Assembly: GCA_017429885.1 (NCBI GenBank)
Contig: JAFROA010000088.1
Coordinates: 1-6,894, forward strand
Reading direction: 5' to 3'
Length of the DNA stretch: 6,894 bases
Source of the DNA: Bacteroidales bacterium
GTDB taxonomy: Bacteria > Bacteroidota > Bacteroidia > Bacteroidales > UBA932
Under the pieces are notes generated by a model. It ran no database searches. It saw only the letters and a program-made list of their open reading frames with translations, and was not told the origin of the DNA. The first letter of the stretch is position 1. The number at the start of each line of letters is the position of its first letter. A program made the position numbers and the translations under genes. This document shows, one piece after another, positions 1-6,556 of the stretch.

Positions 1-310
1 CACACAGGACACTATTGAAGTCAACTCCCGTTTCTTCGGAGGAGACACTAGCCAGGTTCCGAAGCAGGCTATGTCTGTCGGCGTGGCCACTGTTTGTGAT
101 GCCGCCGAGGTTCTTATCCTCGCATTTGGCAGCAAGAAGGCAAGAGTAGTCGCCCAGGCTGTGGAGGGATCCGTCAGCCACTATGTCACTCTCTCCGCCC
201 TCCAGCTCCATGAGAACGGGATTGTCGTGCTTGACGAGCCTGCCGCAGGTGAGCTGAAAGTTAACTCATACAAATATTTCAAAGCTGTGGAAGCAGCTGA
301 GAACAAATAG
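1..310 (+). CDS. nagB: Glucosamine-6-phosphate deaminase, C-terminal part (5' end outside window)
   Basis: The frame is open from base 2 and ends at TAG 308-310, giving the last 102 residues of the enzyme. It converts glucosamine 6-phosphate to fructose 6-phosphate plus ammonia in the cytoplasm, feeding amino sugars into glycolysis. The segment aligns without gaps to E. coli NagB from about residue 163 to the end. The NSRFF motif carries the Arg equivalent to phosphate-binding Arg172 (codon 29-31), and the GSKK motif carries the Lys equivalent to Lys208 (codon 137-139). VPKQA, AVEGSV, LQLH, DEP and the ELK...YF tail, including the equivalent of allosteric-region Tyr254, are also kept. The protein ends where stand-alone NagB ends, so it is not the longer fusion with a C-terminal deacetylase-like domain. 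The ATG at 71 is internal and not the start. The active-site Asp/His/Glu residues of the N-terminal part lie outside the window. The next gene begins 19 nt downstream. Confidence 0.95.
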   Translation, partial: TQDTIEVNSRFFGGDTSQVPKQAMSVGVATVCDAAEVLILAFGSKKARVVAQAVEGSVSHYVTLSALQLHENGIVVLDEPAAGELKVNSYKYFKAVEAAENK

Positions 311-329
311 TTTAAATATAATAACAAAC
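311..329 (+). promoter_or_regulatory. A/T-rich leader between nagB and the first secreted-protein gene
   Basis: The 19-nt gap is almost entirely A and T and has no GGAGG-like Shine-Dalgarno sequence. A-rich, SD-less leaders are common in Bacteroidota, so this is probably the translation-initiation region for the gene at 330. I see no Bacteroidota TAnnTTTG promoter element and no hairpin terminator here, so read-through from nagB is plausible. Its role is inferred from position and composition only. Confidence 0.3.
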
Positions 330-926
330 ATGAAAAACAAGTTTTTGCTCGCCAGCCTTTTGATGCTGGTGTCTGTAGGAATGTACGCCCAAGAGGATGC
401 TTCCGCCAAGAAATATGGATTCAAATCCGCCATCATCAAGATCAACACCGAGATTCTTGGCAGAACTATAGAGTCGACCGCTTACGTGGACAACTACGGC
501 GCACAGACCAGCCAGGTGGTTGAGATGAATGTCCCCCTTAAAGGAGATGTGAAGAGCGCGACAATCGTGAGGGACGGCAAATCCTATACTGTGAACTACA
601 CATCGAAGAAAATCGAGGTGGCGGACGCCATCGAGCAGCCGAATTTCCTTAATCCCACCTCTGCGGATAAAGAGAAATACAACATTAAAGAATTGGCTGA
701 AGATATGGTTCTCGGCAAGAAATGTGTTGTGTATATTCTTGATACAGACTATAATGGCACACCTGCCACGATGACCGTATGGTGCTATAAAGGATATCCC
801 ATGAAGAGCGAGACCGATACCGGTATCTTCAAAGTCACCACCGAGGTGACCTCTTTTGAGGAGAACGCTGATGTCCCTGCCGATGTTCTTGAGATTCCTG
901 ATTACAAAATCAAGAAAAAGAAATAA
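330..926 (+). CDS. Secreted protein of unknown function, DUF4412/LolA-like, tandem copy 1
   Basis: A 198-residue exported protein. Residues 1-20 form a signal peptide: Lys at 2 and 4, a hydrophobic core at 5-18, and probable cleavage after Ala20 before Gln21. No lipobox Cys is present, so it should be periplasmic or surface-associated rather than a lipoprotein. The mature part has no catalytic motif I recognise. It carries a YGFKSAIIKI strand near residues 29-38, an AYVDNYG motif near 51-57, GKKCVVY near 129-135 (Cys132), VWCYKGYPMKS near 150-160 (Cys152) and a terminal ...VLEIPDY before a lysine-rich KIKKKK tail. This order (a YG-containing strand, then GKxCxVY, W-x-YKG-xxLKS and a Pro-containing end) recalls uncharacterised Bacteroidota proteins grouped as DUF4412, thought to have a LolA/LolB-like beta fold. 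That assignment is from memory and tentative. It is a clear paralogue of the next gene. No function is proposed. Confidence 0.85.
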   Translation: MKNKFLLASLLMLVSVGMYAQEDASAKKYGFKSAIIKINTEILGRTIESTAYVDNYGAQTSQVVEMNVPLKGDVKSATIVRDGKSYTVNYTSKKIEVADAIEQPNFLNPTSADKEKYNIKELAEDMVLGKKCVVYILDTDYNGTPATMTVWCYKGYPMKSETDTGIFKVTTEVTSFEENADVPADVLEIPDYKIKKKK

Positions 927-948
927 AACAACTTAACAATCATTCGAG
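927..948 (+). promoter_or_regulatory. A-rich leader between the two paralogues
   Basis: This 22-nt spacer continues the A-rich end of copy 1, whose last codons encode Ile-Lys-Lys-Lys-Lys. It lacks a Shine-Dalgarno sequence. It probably serves as the SD-less initiation region for copy 2. No terminator or promoter motif is visible. Confidence 0.25.
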
Positions 949-1533
949 ATGAAAACCAAGTTTTTGTTCGCCAGCTTATTGATGCTGGTTTCTCTTGGAC
1001 TCTTCGCCCAAGAGAACGCTCCCGTGAAAAAATACGGGTTCAAATCCGCCATTGTCAAGATTTCCACCGACATGATGGGGCAGACTGTACAATCTACCGC
1101 TTACATTGACGAGTACGGTGCCAAAGAGTGCCAGAAAGTCAAGATGAGTGTCCCTGGAATGGGAGAGTTGGAGAGCGGCTCAATCATGAAAGACGGCAAA
1201 GCCTGGTCTATCAACTACACCATGAAGCAGGTTCAGGAAGTCGATCTTGGAGCTACGAAACAGCCTAACTTCCTTGAACTTACTGATGAGATGAAGAAAG
1301 AGTTCAAGATCCAGGAGGCCGGAACAGGCAAGGTCCTTGACAAGGACTGCGTCATCTACACCATGGAGACTGAGACCCAAGGGATGACCGCCAAACTCAA
1401 AGTCTGGTGCTACAAAGGTTTCACCCTCAAATCCGTCACAGAGATCAGCGGTATGGCGATCACAGCCACCGCCACGGATTTCCAGGAGGATGCCATGGTT
1501 CTTCCTCAGGTATTTGACGTTCCTAAATACTAG
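949..1533 (+). CDS. Secreted protein of unknown function, DUF4412/LolA-like, tandem copy 2
   Basis: A 194-residue paralogue of the preceding gene, also exported. Residues 1-20 are a signal peptide with probable cleavage after Ala20 (FA|QEN), and there is no lipobox. The same landmarks recur: KKYGFKSAIVKI near 27-38, AYIDEYGAKE near 51-60, KDGKAWSINY near 81-90, DKDCVIY near 131-137 (Cys134), VWCYKGFTLKS near 152-162 (Cys154) and VFDVPKY at the end. It has one extra Cys (Cys61) after AKE and lacks the lysine-rich tail of copy 1. The 20-residue spacing between the two shared cysteines is the same in both copies, so a disulfide in the oxidising periplasm is possible. Predicted composition is beta-rich with no membrane segment besides the signal. 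It resembles DUF4412-type Bacteroidota envelope proteins of unknown function; a LolA-like lipid- or protein-binding role would be a guess. purL starts 10 nt after its stop. Confidence 0.85.
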   Translation: MKTKFLFASLLMLVSLGLFAQENAPVKKYGFKSAIVKISTDMMGQTVQSTAYIDEYGAKECQKVKMSVPGMGELESGSIMKDGKAWSINYTMKQVQEVDLGATKQPNFLELTDEMKKEFKIQEAGTGKVLDKDCVIYTMETETQGMTAKLKVWCYKGFTLKSVTEISGMAITATATDFQEDAMVLPQVFDVPKY

Positions 1534-1543
1534 TCCATTATAG

Positions 1544-4500
1544 ATGAGCGATTTCCGTATTTTCGTAGAGAAGTATCCCGAATTCCAGGTTGAGGCGCGG
1601 AGCCTTTTGTCCGAGCTTAATGAGAACCTTCAGCTCAAGCTGAAGACACTGAGGTTGATTAATGTCTACGATCTTTTCGGATTCACACCGGAACTGCTTG
1701 AGACGAGCCGTTACAGCGTGTTCGGAGAGATTGTCACTGATTCAGTAACTGACGTGATGCCTGACGCGGCCAAGTATATCGCCGTAGAGTACCTCCCTGG
1801 TCAGTTCGACCAGAGGGCGGCCTCGGCAGTGGACTGCGTCCATCTTATCGACCCGAAGGCTGAGATCAACATCAAGAGCTCTAAACTCATAATAGTCGAC
1901 GACGACGCCTCAAAGGATACTCTGGACAAGATCCGCCGTTATGTGATCAATCCAGTGGAATCAAGGGAAAAAGACCTCGGAAAGCTATCCGACACTGAGC
2001 ATGCGGCCGTCAGGGATGTTCCGGTGCTAGAAGGATTTCGCTCAATGGAAGGTCCTGATCTTAAGGCATATTGCAAAAAGATGGGGCTCGCGATGAATGA
2101 GGATGACCTCGCCGAGGTAGTGAGATATTTCACCGCTGAAGGCAGGGATCCCAATGAGACCGAGCTCAGGATCCTGGACACATACTGGAGTGACCATTGC
2201 CGTCACACCACATTCACAACAGAGCTTGAGGACATTTCCATCGAGGAATCCTTCATAAAGGAAGACATCGAGGGCACAATGAGTCTATACCTCAAAATGC
2301 GCTCGGAGCTTGGCCGCGAAGGCAAAGGACTGAACCTCATGGATATGGCCACGATAGGTGCGAAATACCTCAGGAAAGCCGGGAAGCTGGATGATATGGA
2401 GGTGAGTGAGGAGAACAACGCCTGCAGCATTTTCATTGACGTCAATGTCGATGGTGAGACCGAGCGCTGGCTCCTGATGTTCAAGAACGAGACTCACAAC
2501 CATCCCACCGAGATTGAACCGTTTGGAGGCGCCGCGACTTGCCTTGGAGGTGCCATCAGGGATCCCCTCTCCGGACGTTCATACGTCTATCAGGCAATGC
2601 GCGTCACTGGTGCCGGGGATATTTACAAGCCTGTCTCTGAGACGATTCCAGGCAAGCTTCCCCAGAAGGTTATCACCCGTAAGGCCGCTCAGGGATATTC
2701 CAGCTACGGCAATCAGATCGGACTTGCCACGACCCATGTCAGGGAGATTTTCCACGAAGGTTACACGGCGAAGAGGATGGAGGTCGGAGCGGTGGTTGGA
2801 GCCGTTAAGGCCGCTAATGTAAGGCGTGAGAGCCCCGTTCCTGGCGACGTGGTGATGATGCTTGGAGGCCGCACCGGCAGGGATGGTATTGGTGGAGCCA
2901 CGGGCTCATCCAAGGAGCACACCGAGGAATCCCTCGAGACCTGCGGCAGCGAGGTGCAGAAAGGTAATCCGCCGGAGGAGAGGAAGCTAGAGAGACTGTT
3001 CCGCAGACCTGAGGTGACCTCTTTGATAAAGAAATCCAATGACTTCGGGGCCGGAGGTGTCAGCGTCGCCATCGGTGAGTTAACCGCCGGACTGGACATT
3101 TACCTCGACCGGGTACCTGTCAAATACAGTGGAATGAACTCCACGGAACTCGCTATCAGTGAGTCGCAGGAGAGAATGGCGGTCGTGATCGAGGCTGCCA
3201 ACGAGGAGAAGTTCAAGGAGTATTGCCACTCTGAGAACATCGAGGTGACCCATGTCGCTGATGTGACTGACACCGAGAGGATGAGAATGTTCAACAAGGG
3301 CGAGTTGGTCGTTGATCTCCGCAGGGACTTCATCGACAGCGCCGGTGCGAAACACTATTCCAAGGCTACCGTCGGAGCCGTTGATGACTCAGACCCGTTC
3401 TCTCGTGACGTTCCCGGGAAAAACTTGAAAGAGAGAATGTTCGCCAATCTTCAGGATCCCAATGTAACAAGCCAGAAGGGTCTGATAGAGATGTTTGATT
3501 CAACAATCGGGCGCTCTACAGTCTTGATGCCTTTTGGAGGTGAGCTGCAGACCACTGAGACCCAAGTCTCGGTCCAGAAGCTTCCGGTTGACGGGTTCAC
3601 TGACACGGCCAGCATGATGGCATTCGGATTCAATCCAGACCTCTGCGACTGGAGCCCATACCACGGTGCGGCATATTCATTCGTCGAAGCATGCTCGAAG
3701 ATCGTCGCCGCAGGAGGCGACTGGAAGACAATGAGATTCTCTTGCCAGGAATATTTCGAGAGAATGACTTCCGACCCTCACACCTGGGGCAAACCTACCG
3801 CAGCGCTTCTCGGAGCCTTGAAGATGCAGGAGGCCTTTGGGCTGCCGTCTATTGGTGGAAAAGACTCCATGAGCGGTTCATTTGAAACCGAGCACGGTCC
3901 TATCCACGTTCCTCCCACCCTTATCGCATTCGGTATTACTCCAGTAAAGGTCGGTGATGTCATCTCCCCCGAATTCAAGTGGGAAGGCGACAGGCTGTAC
4001 CTTGTGAGACACACGCCGCTTGCCAACAAGATGCCTGATGTCGAGCAACTCAAGAGGAACTGGGACAATATCCTAGCTAAAATCAAGGACGGAACGATTG
4101 TGGCCGCCTGGTCTGTCGGATTCGGTGGTGTAGCCGAGGCTCTCTGCAAGATGAGTTTCGGAAACGCCTTCGGTTTCGACGTGAAACTCAGCGAGGATGA
4201 CCTGTTCAATCTTTCCTATGGATCGATCGTGATCGAGACCGACGGGGAAGTGAGTTTTGAGAATGCTGAGCTGATCGGCGATGTCACTTCTGGAGAAGAT
4301 GGGAATGTCCAGGTCAACGGTACTTCCATCTCCATTTTCGAGTTGATGGATTTCAACGGTTCCCTTTTCGAGAAAGTCTACCCTGCTGTCAGCGAATCAT
4401 CCCACAAGAGGCTTATGCCTCGTGGAATGGAAGGAGTCAAGCCGTTTAAAGCCAAGAAGACAGATCTCGAATATAAGGGTCCGAAGGTGGACAAGGTCAT

Positions 4501-5296
4501 CGCCTACCTGCCCGTATTCCCCGGAACGAACTGCGACTATGACTCAGCCAAGGCCTTCCGTAAGGCAGGAGCAGAGGTTCACATGACAGTGTTCCGTAAC
4601 CTATCCGACAAGGATGTCTTCGACTCTATCGACGAAATGGCCGCCGGTATCCGGAACTGCCAGATACTCATGCTCTCAGGAGGATTCTCAGCGGGTGATG
4701 AGCCTGACGGTAGCGGCAAATTCATCGCCAATGTGCTGAACAACGAGGTGATAGCCTCAGCAATTGAGGATTTGCTGTCCCGGGGCGGTCTTATCCTCGG
4801 AATATGCAACGGCTTCCAGGCTCTTGTCAAGTCTGGATTGCTTCCTTTTGGTGAGCTAGGAAAAGTCACCGAAGACTCTCCCACGCTGTTCCGCAATGAC
4901 ATCAACCGCCACATCTCGCAGATGGTCACCACAAGAGTGGCAACCACAAACTCACCATGGTTGCGGGGTATGACCATTGGCGACGAGTATACCATCCCGG
5001 TGAGCCATGGAGAGGGCAAATTCGTTGTGAATGAGGAACTCGCGAGGGAGTTATTCGCAAACGGACAGGTGGCTTTCCAGTATGTGGATCCACTCACTGA
5101 CGAGCCCACGATGGAGTCACCTTACAACCCAAACGGTTCTTATTATGCCATTGAGGGTATAATCAGCCGCAACGGCCAGATACTCGGCAAAATGGGCCAC
5201 AGCGAGCGCTATGAGGCAGGATTGTTCAAGAATATCGAAGCCGATCTCGAGCAACCTCTGTTCGACAACGCCGTAAGATATTTCGGAGTTAAATAA
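1544..5296 (+). CDS. purL: Phosphoribosylformylglycinamidine (FGAM) synthase, single-chain PurL
   Basis: Complete at 1250 residues (E. coli PurL is 1295). This cytoplasmic enzyme of de novo purine synthesis converts FGAR, glutamine and ATP to FGAM, glutamate, ADP and phosphate. Domains in order: a PurS-like N-terminal domain (about 1-150), a linker with the YWSDHCRH motif (His218), a first AIRS-like half with FKNETHNHP (313-321), LGGRTGRDGIGGA (440-452) and NDFGAGG (499-505), a second AIRS-like half with SIGGKDSM (769-776), and a class I glutamine amidotransferase domain from about 983. That last domain has LSGGFSAGD (1044-1052), nucleophile Cys1088 in GICNGFQ, and His1219/Glu1221 in MGHSER. 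All expected catalytic residues are present. ATG 1544 is chosen because FRIFVEK right after it matches the family N-terminus. The motifs match the Firmicutes/streptococcal form (TIGRFAM 'clade II') far better than the Bacteroides form, an oddity for this context. Its TAA stop overlaps the next ATG by one base. No purine riboswitch or operator is visible upstream. Confidence 0.98.
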   Translation: MSDFRIFVEKYPEFQVEARSLLSELNENLQLKLKTLRLINVYDLFGFTPELLETSRYSVFGEIVTDSVTDVMPDAAKYIAVEYLPGQFDQRAASAVDCVHLIDPKAEINIKSSKLIIVDDDASKDTLDKIRRYVINPVESREKDLGKLSDTEHAAVRDVPVLEGFRSMEGPDLKAYCKKMGLAMNEDDLAEVVRYFTAEGRDPNETELRILDTYWSDHCRHTTFTTELEDISIEESFIKEDIEGTMSLYLKMRSELGREGKGLNLMDMATIGAKYLRKAGKLDDMEVSEENNACSIFIDVNVDGETERWLLMFKNETHNHPTEIEPFGGAATCLGGAIRDPLSGRSYVYQAMRVTGAGDIYKPVSETIPGKLPQKVITRKAAQGYSSYGNQIGLATTHVREIFHEGYTAKRMEVGAVVGAVKAANVRRESPVPGDVVMMLGGRTGRDGIGGATGSSKEHTEESLETCGSEVQKGNPPEERKLERLFRRPEVTSLIKKSNDFGAGGVSVAIGELTAGLDIYLDRVPVKYSGMNSTELAISESQERMAVVIEAANEEKFKEYCHSENIEVTHVADVTDTERMRMFNKGELVVDLRRDFIDSAGAKHYSKATVGAVDDSDPFSRDVPGKNLKERMFANLQDPNVTSQKGLIEMFDSTIGRSTVLMPFGGELQTTETQVSVQKLPVDGFTDTASMMAFGFNPDLCDWSPYHGAAYSFVEACSKIVAAGGDWKTMRFSCQEYFERMTSDPHTWGKPTAALLGALKMQEAFGLPSIGGKDSMSGSFETEHGPIHVPPTLIAFGITPVKVGDVISPEFKWEGDRLYLVRHTPLANKMPDVEQLKRNWDNILAKIKDGTIVAAWSVGFGGVAEALCKMSFGNAFGFDVKLSEDDLFNLSYGSIVIETDGEVSFENAELIGDVTSGEDGNVQVNGTSISIFELMDFNGSLFEKVYPAVSESSHKRLMPRGMEGVKPFKAKKTDLEYKGPKVDKVIAYLPVFPGTNCDYDSAKAFRKAGAEVHMTVFRNLSDKDVFDSIDEMAAGIRNCQILMLSGGFSAGDEPDGSGKFIANVLNNEVIASAIEDLLSRGGLILGICNGFQALVKSGLLPFGELGKVTEDSPTLFRNDINRHISQMVTTRVATTNSPWLRGMTIGDEYTIPVSHGEGKFVVNEELARELFANGQVAFQYVDPLTDEPTMESPYNPNGSYYAIEGIISRNGQILGKMGHSERYEAGLFKNIEADLEQPLFDNAVRYFGVK

Positions 5297-5298
5297 TG
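5285..5298 (+). promoter_or_regulatory. SD-like GGAG and TAATG stop-start overlap
   Basis: purL ends in TAA (5294-5296) and the methyltransferase starts at ATG (5296-5298), sharing the A. A GGAG tetramer at 5285-5288 lies 7 nt before this start, the spacing of a Shine-Dalgarno site, though it also encodes purL residues and may be chance. The overlap suggests translational coupling: ribosomes ending purL would reinitiate on the methyltransferase. Confidence 0.4.
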
Positions 5299-6555
5299 AC
5301 AGGTAAAGAACGAATCAGGACTGTCCTGGAACACCACGAGGCAGACAAGATTGCGGTAGATTTCGGAACGACACCTGTTACCGGAATCCATTGCAAGGTT
5401 GTTGAGGCATTACGTAAGCACTATGGGCTGGATGATCACCCGGTCTATGTCCATGAACCCGGACAAATGCTGGGATATATCGAAGACGACCTGGCTGAAG
5501 CCCTCGGCACTGATACAGCCGGTTGCTTCGCTCCGAAAAACTCAATCGGAGTCTGGAACAATGACTGGAAGGAATACCGGATGCCATGGGGTCAGGTGGT
5601 GATGCTTCCCGCCAGGATGGTTGATTCTTTCACTGAGAAAGACGGTGGTCTCTATTCCTATCCAGAGGGAGACAAATCCCTGCCGCCTTCCTGCCATATG
5701 CCTGAACGCTGCTACTTCTTCGATTCAATCGAACGTCAGCAAGGTGAGATTGATGACGACAATCTCAATGTCGAGGATAATCTCCAGGAATACGGAGAAA
5801 TAGACGATGAGACCCTATCTTATTGGAAGACTGTCACCGACAGGGCAGCCAAGACAGGACGGGCTGTTGTGGCGGGATTCGGAGGAATGGCCCTGGGGGA
5901 TGTCGCCAGGATAATATCTCCAGCGATTCGCGAGCCTAGAGGTATAAGGAGTGTGGCGGAGTGGTATATGTCCACAGTCTGTCGGCCAGATTACATCAAG
6001 GAACTATTCGACCGCATTTCCACCTTGGCAGTCAAGAACCTCGAGAAAATCTATTCAGTCGTGGGTGACAAGGTGGATGTGGTTTATGTTTGCGGAGCTG
6101 ATTTCGGCACGCAGACCAGCCAGTTCATGTCAGTTGAGACTCTCAACGAACTGTATGTACCCTACTACAAGCGGATGAACGACTGGATTCACCAAAACAC
6201 AAACTGGAAGACGTTCAAACATTGCTGCGGGGCTATATATCCCTTAATGGACAGCTTGATCAACGCGGGATTCGACATCATCAATCCAGTGCAGATAGCG
6301 GCAAAGGACATGGATCCGCAGAGACTCAAAGATGAATTCGGTGACCGCGTCACTTTCTGGGGCGGAGGAGTCGACACCCAGAAGACTCTGCCGTTCGGAA
6401 CTCCCGCCCAAGTACGAGATGAGGTCCTCAAGCTATGCGAGATATTCAGTAAAGACGGAGGATTCGTCTATAACACCGTTCACAACATCCAGGCTAATGT
6501 TCCTGTCGAGAATGTGGTTGCACTCATGGATGCTTTAAAAGAAGTTCGCTCATAA
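5296..6555 (+). CDS. UroD-fold corrinoid-dependent methyltransferase (MtaA/MtbA/CmuA superfamily)
   Basis: Complete at 419 residues, predicted cytoplasmic, with no signal or membrane segment. It belongs to the uroporphyrinogen decarboxylase-fold superfamily whose non-haem members move methyl groups to or from corrinoid proteins. Visible landmarks: the N-terminal ERIRTVLEHHEADKIAVDFG helix-strand typical of these proteins, VTGIH near 29-33, EWYMSTVCRPDY near 222-233, GADFGTQ, FKHCCGAIYPLMD with His309 and Cys311 in the HxC(G) zinc-site position, FWGGGVDTQ near 354-362, and NTVHNIQANVPVENV with His396. In methanol-type MtaA the third zinc ligand is a Cys near this last site; here the motif offers His396, so the zinc site, if present, is His/Cys/His or uses another residue. 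It is not HemE: the RQAGRY-type substrate motif is absent and it is about 70 residues longer. The corrinoid-protein gene 1 nt downstream supports the call. Whether it acts on the methyl donor (as CmuA does) or the acceptor (as MtaA does) cannot be told, and the substrate is unknown. Confidence 0.88.
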   Translation: MTGKERIRTVLEHHEADKIAVDFGTTPVTGIHCKVVEALRKHYGLDDHPVYVHEPGQMLGYIEDDLAEALGTDTAGCFAPKNSIGVWNNDWKEYRMPWGQVVMLPARMVDSFTEKDGGLYSYPEGDKSLPPSCHMPERCYFFDSIERQQGEIDDDNLNVEDNLQEYGEIDDETLSYWKTVTDRAAKTGRAVVAGFGGMALGDVARIISPAIREPRGIRSVAEWYMSTVCRPDYIKELFDRISTLAVKNLEKIYSVVGDKVDVVYVCGADFGTQTSQFMSVETLNELYVPYYKRMNDWIHQNTNWKTFKHCCGAIYPLMDSLINAGFDIINPVQIAAKDMDPQRLKDEFGDRVTFWGGGVDTQKTLPFGTPAQVRDEVLKLCEIFSKDGGFVYNTVHNIQANVPVENVVALMDALKEVRS

Positions 6556-6556
6556 T

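Larger units (their letters stand above)
330..1533 (+). repeat. Tandem gene duplication (two secreted-protein paralogues)
   Basis: The genes at 330-926 and 949-1533 are head-to-tail copies. By hand alignment their first 90 residues match without gaps at 53 positions. DNA similarity is also visible, for example the shared stretch TTCAAATCCGCCAT early in both mature regions and near-identical signal-peptide codons. The second half needs small gaps but keeps the CxxY, WCYKG and C-terminal Pro motifs. The divergence shows an old duplication, not a recent copy or assembly artefact. Confidence 0.93.

Noticed and set aside
71..310. Stand-alone 79-residue protein starting at ATG 71
   Set aside because: The same frame is open to the window edge, and the upstream residues (NSRFF, VPKQA) continue the NagB alignment, so the ATG is internal.
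1534..1543. Separate promoter or purine riboswitch ahead of purL
   Set aside because: The gap is only 10 nt, with no room for a riboswitch and no promoter motif visible in it; nor did I see a TAnnTTTG element at the end of the preceding gene.
844..3024. Repeated GAGGTGACCTCTTT at about 844 and 3011 as a possible operator
   Set aside because: Both copies lie inside coding sequence encoding Glu-Val-Thr-Ser, are over 2 kb apart and have no promoter context. This is most simply shared codon choice.
4579..5109. Long open frame (176 codons) on the minus strand, with a similar one at 3778-4209
   Set aside because: Both lie wholly inside purL antisense to its glutaminase and second AIRS-like domains. 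Their translations are rich in Ser and Pro with no recognisable domain, as expected for a shadow of a GC-rich coding gene.
5951..6178. Small + strand frames overlapping the methyltransferase (also 5399-5602, 5621-5803 and 6332-6538)
   Set aside because: They are out of frame inside a well-supported gene and show no domain, signal peptide or initiation region of their own.
5296..6555. Uroporphyrinogen decarboxylase HemE of haem synthesis
   Set aside because: The fold is shared, but the HemE substrate-binding RQAGRY motif is missing, the length is too great, an HxC zinc motif is present, and the neighbour is a corrinoid protein.
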